From: M0108 sp964523415
GTDB taxonomy: Bacteria > Pseudomonadota > Gammaproteobacteria > Chromatiales > Chromatiaceae
NCBI GenBank assembly: GCA_964523415.1
Contig: CAZFZB010000155.1
Location: forward strand, 1-5,486
DNA: 5,486 nt
Reading direction: 5' to 3'
Under the pieces are notes generated by a model. That model was not told where the DNA came from and did not search any database. It saw only the letters and a list, made by a program, of their open reading frames with translations. Numbering within the stretch: position 1 is the stretch's first letter; each line of letters opens with the position of its first letter. Positions 5,467 to 5,486 of the stretch are shown piece by piece. The translations under genes and the position numbers were made by a program.

Positions 5467-5486
5467 TCACCCCAGCCTATTCCGGC

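Overview
This is a GC-rich window (about 60% by eye) with densely packed genes in proteobacterial style. The gene mix is an OppC/DppC-type permease, bacterial GPP34 proteins, an RsbW-like anti-sigma kinase and a substrate-binding-domain/permease fusion. It suggests a gammaproteobacterium, perhaps of the purple sulfur (Chromatiales) type. That placement is inference from general resemblance, not from a marker gene.

Layout, left to right. Positions 1-870 (+) hold a dipeptide/oligopeptide-type ABC permease that is open at the left edge. It converges, with a 21-bp gap, on a two-gene minus-strand cluster at 2255-892. These are two paralogous GPP34 (GOLPH3-like) proteins of 215 and 216 residues that align without internal gaps and share about half their residues. 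A divergent intergenic region (2256-2537) follows. It carries a 7-bp inverted repeat around a GATAAT box and weak promoter-like boxes for both directions. Next is a plus-strand pair: a small GHKL-type ATP-binding protein of the RsbW/SpoIIAB class (2538-2969) and, 7 bp later, an 829-residue polar amino acid ABC transporter protein (2977-5466). The ribosome binding site of the second gene lies in the last codons of the first, so the two are probably co-expressed and translationally coupled.

The most unusual object is the 829-residue fusion. After a signal peptide it carries two copies of a family-3 solute-binding module, then a HisM/GlnP-type permease domain. In both copies the lobe order is reversed (C-lobe, then N-lobe). 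Long low-complexity linkers fall between modules, not between the lobes of one module. This looks like two tandem circularly permuted binding domains fused to their permease. The copies differ at a ligand-contact position: the Asp expected to hold the alpha-amino group is present in the first C-lobe (D125) and is Ile in the second (I397). The ATPase for this transporter is not in the window and may lie downstream.

How the genes work together is only partly visible. The kinase/transporter pair suggests that amino acid uptake or sensing is tied to a partner-switching regulator, but no STAS-domain or PP2C phosphatase partner is present here. The role of bacterial GPP34 proteins is unknown to me.
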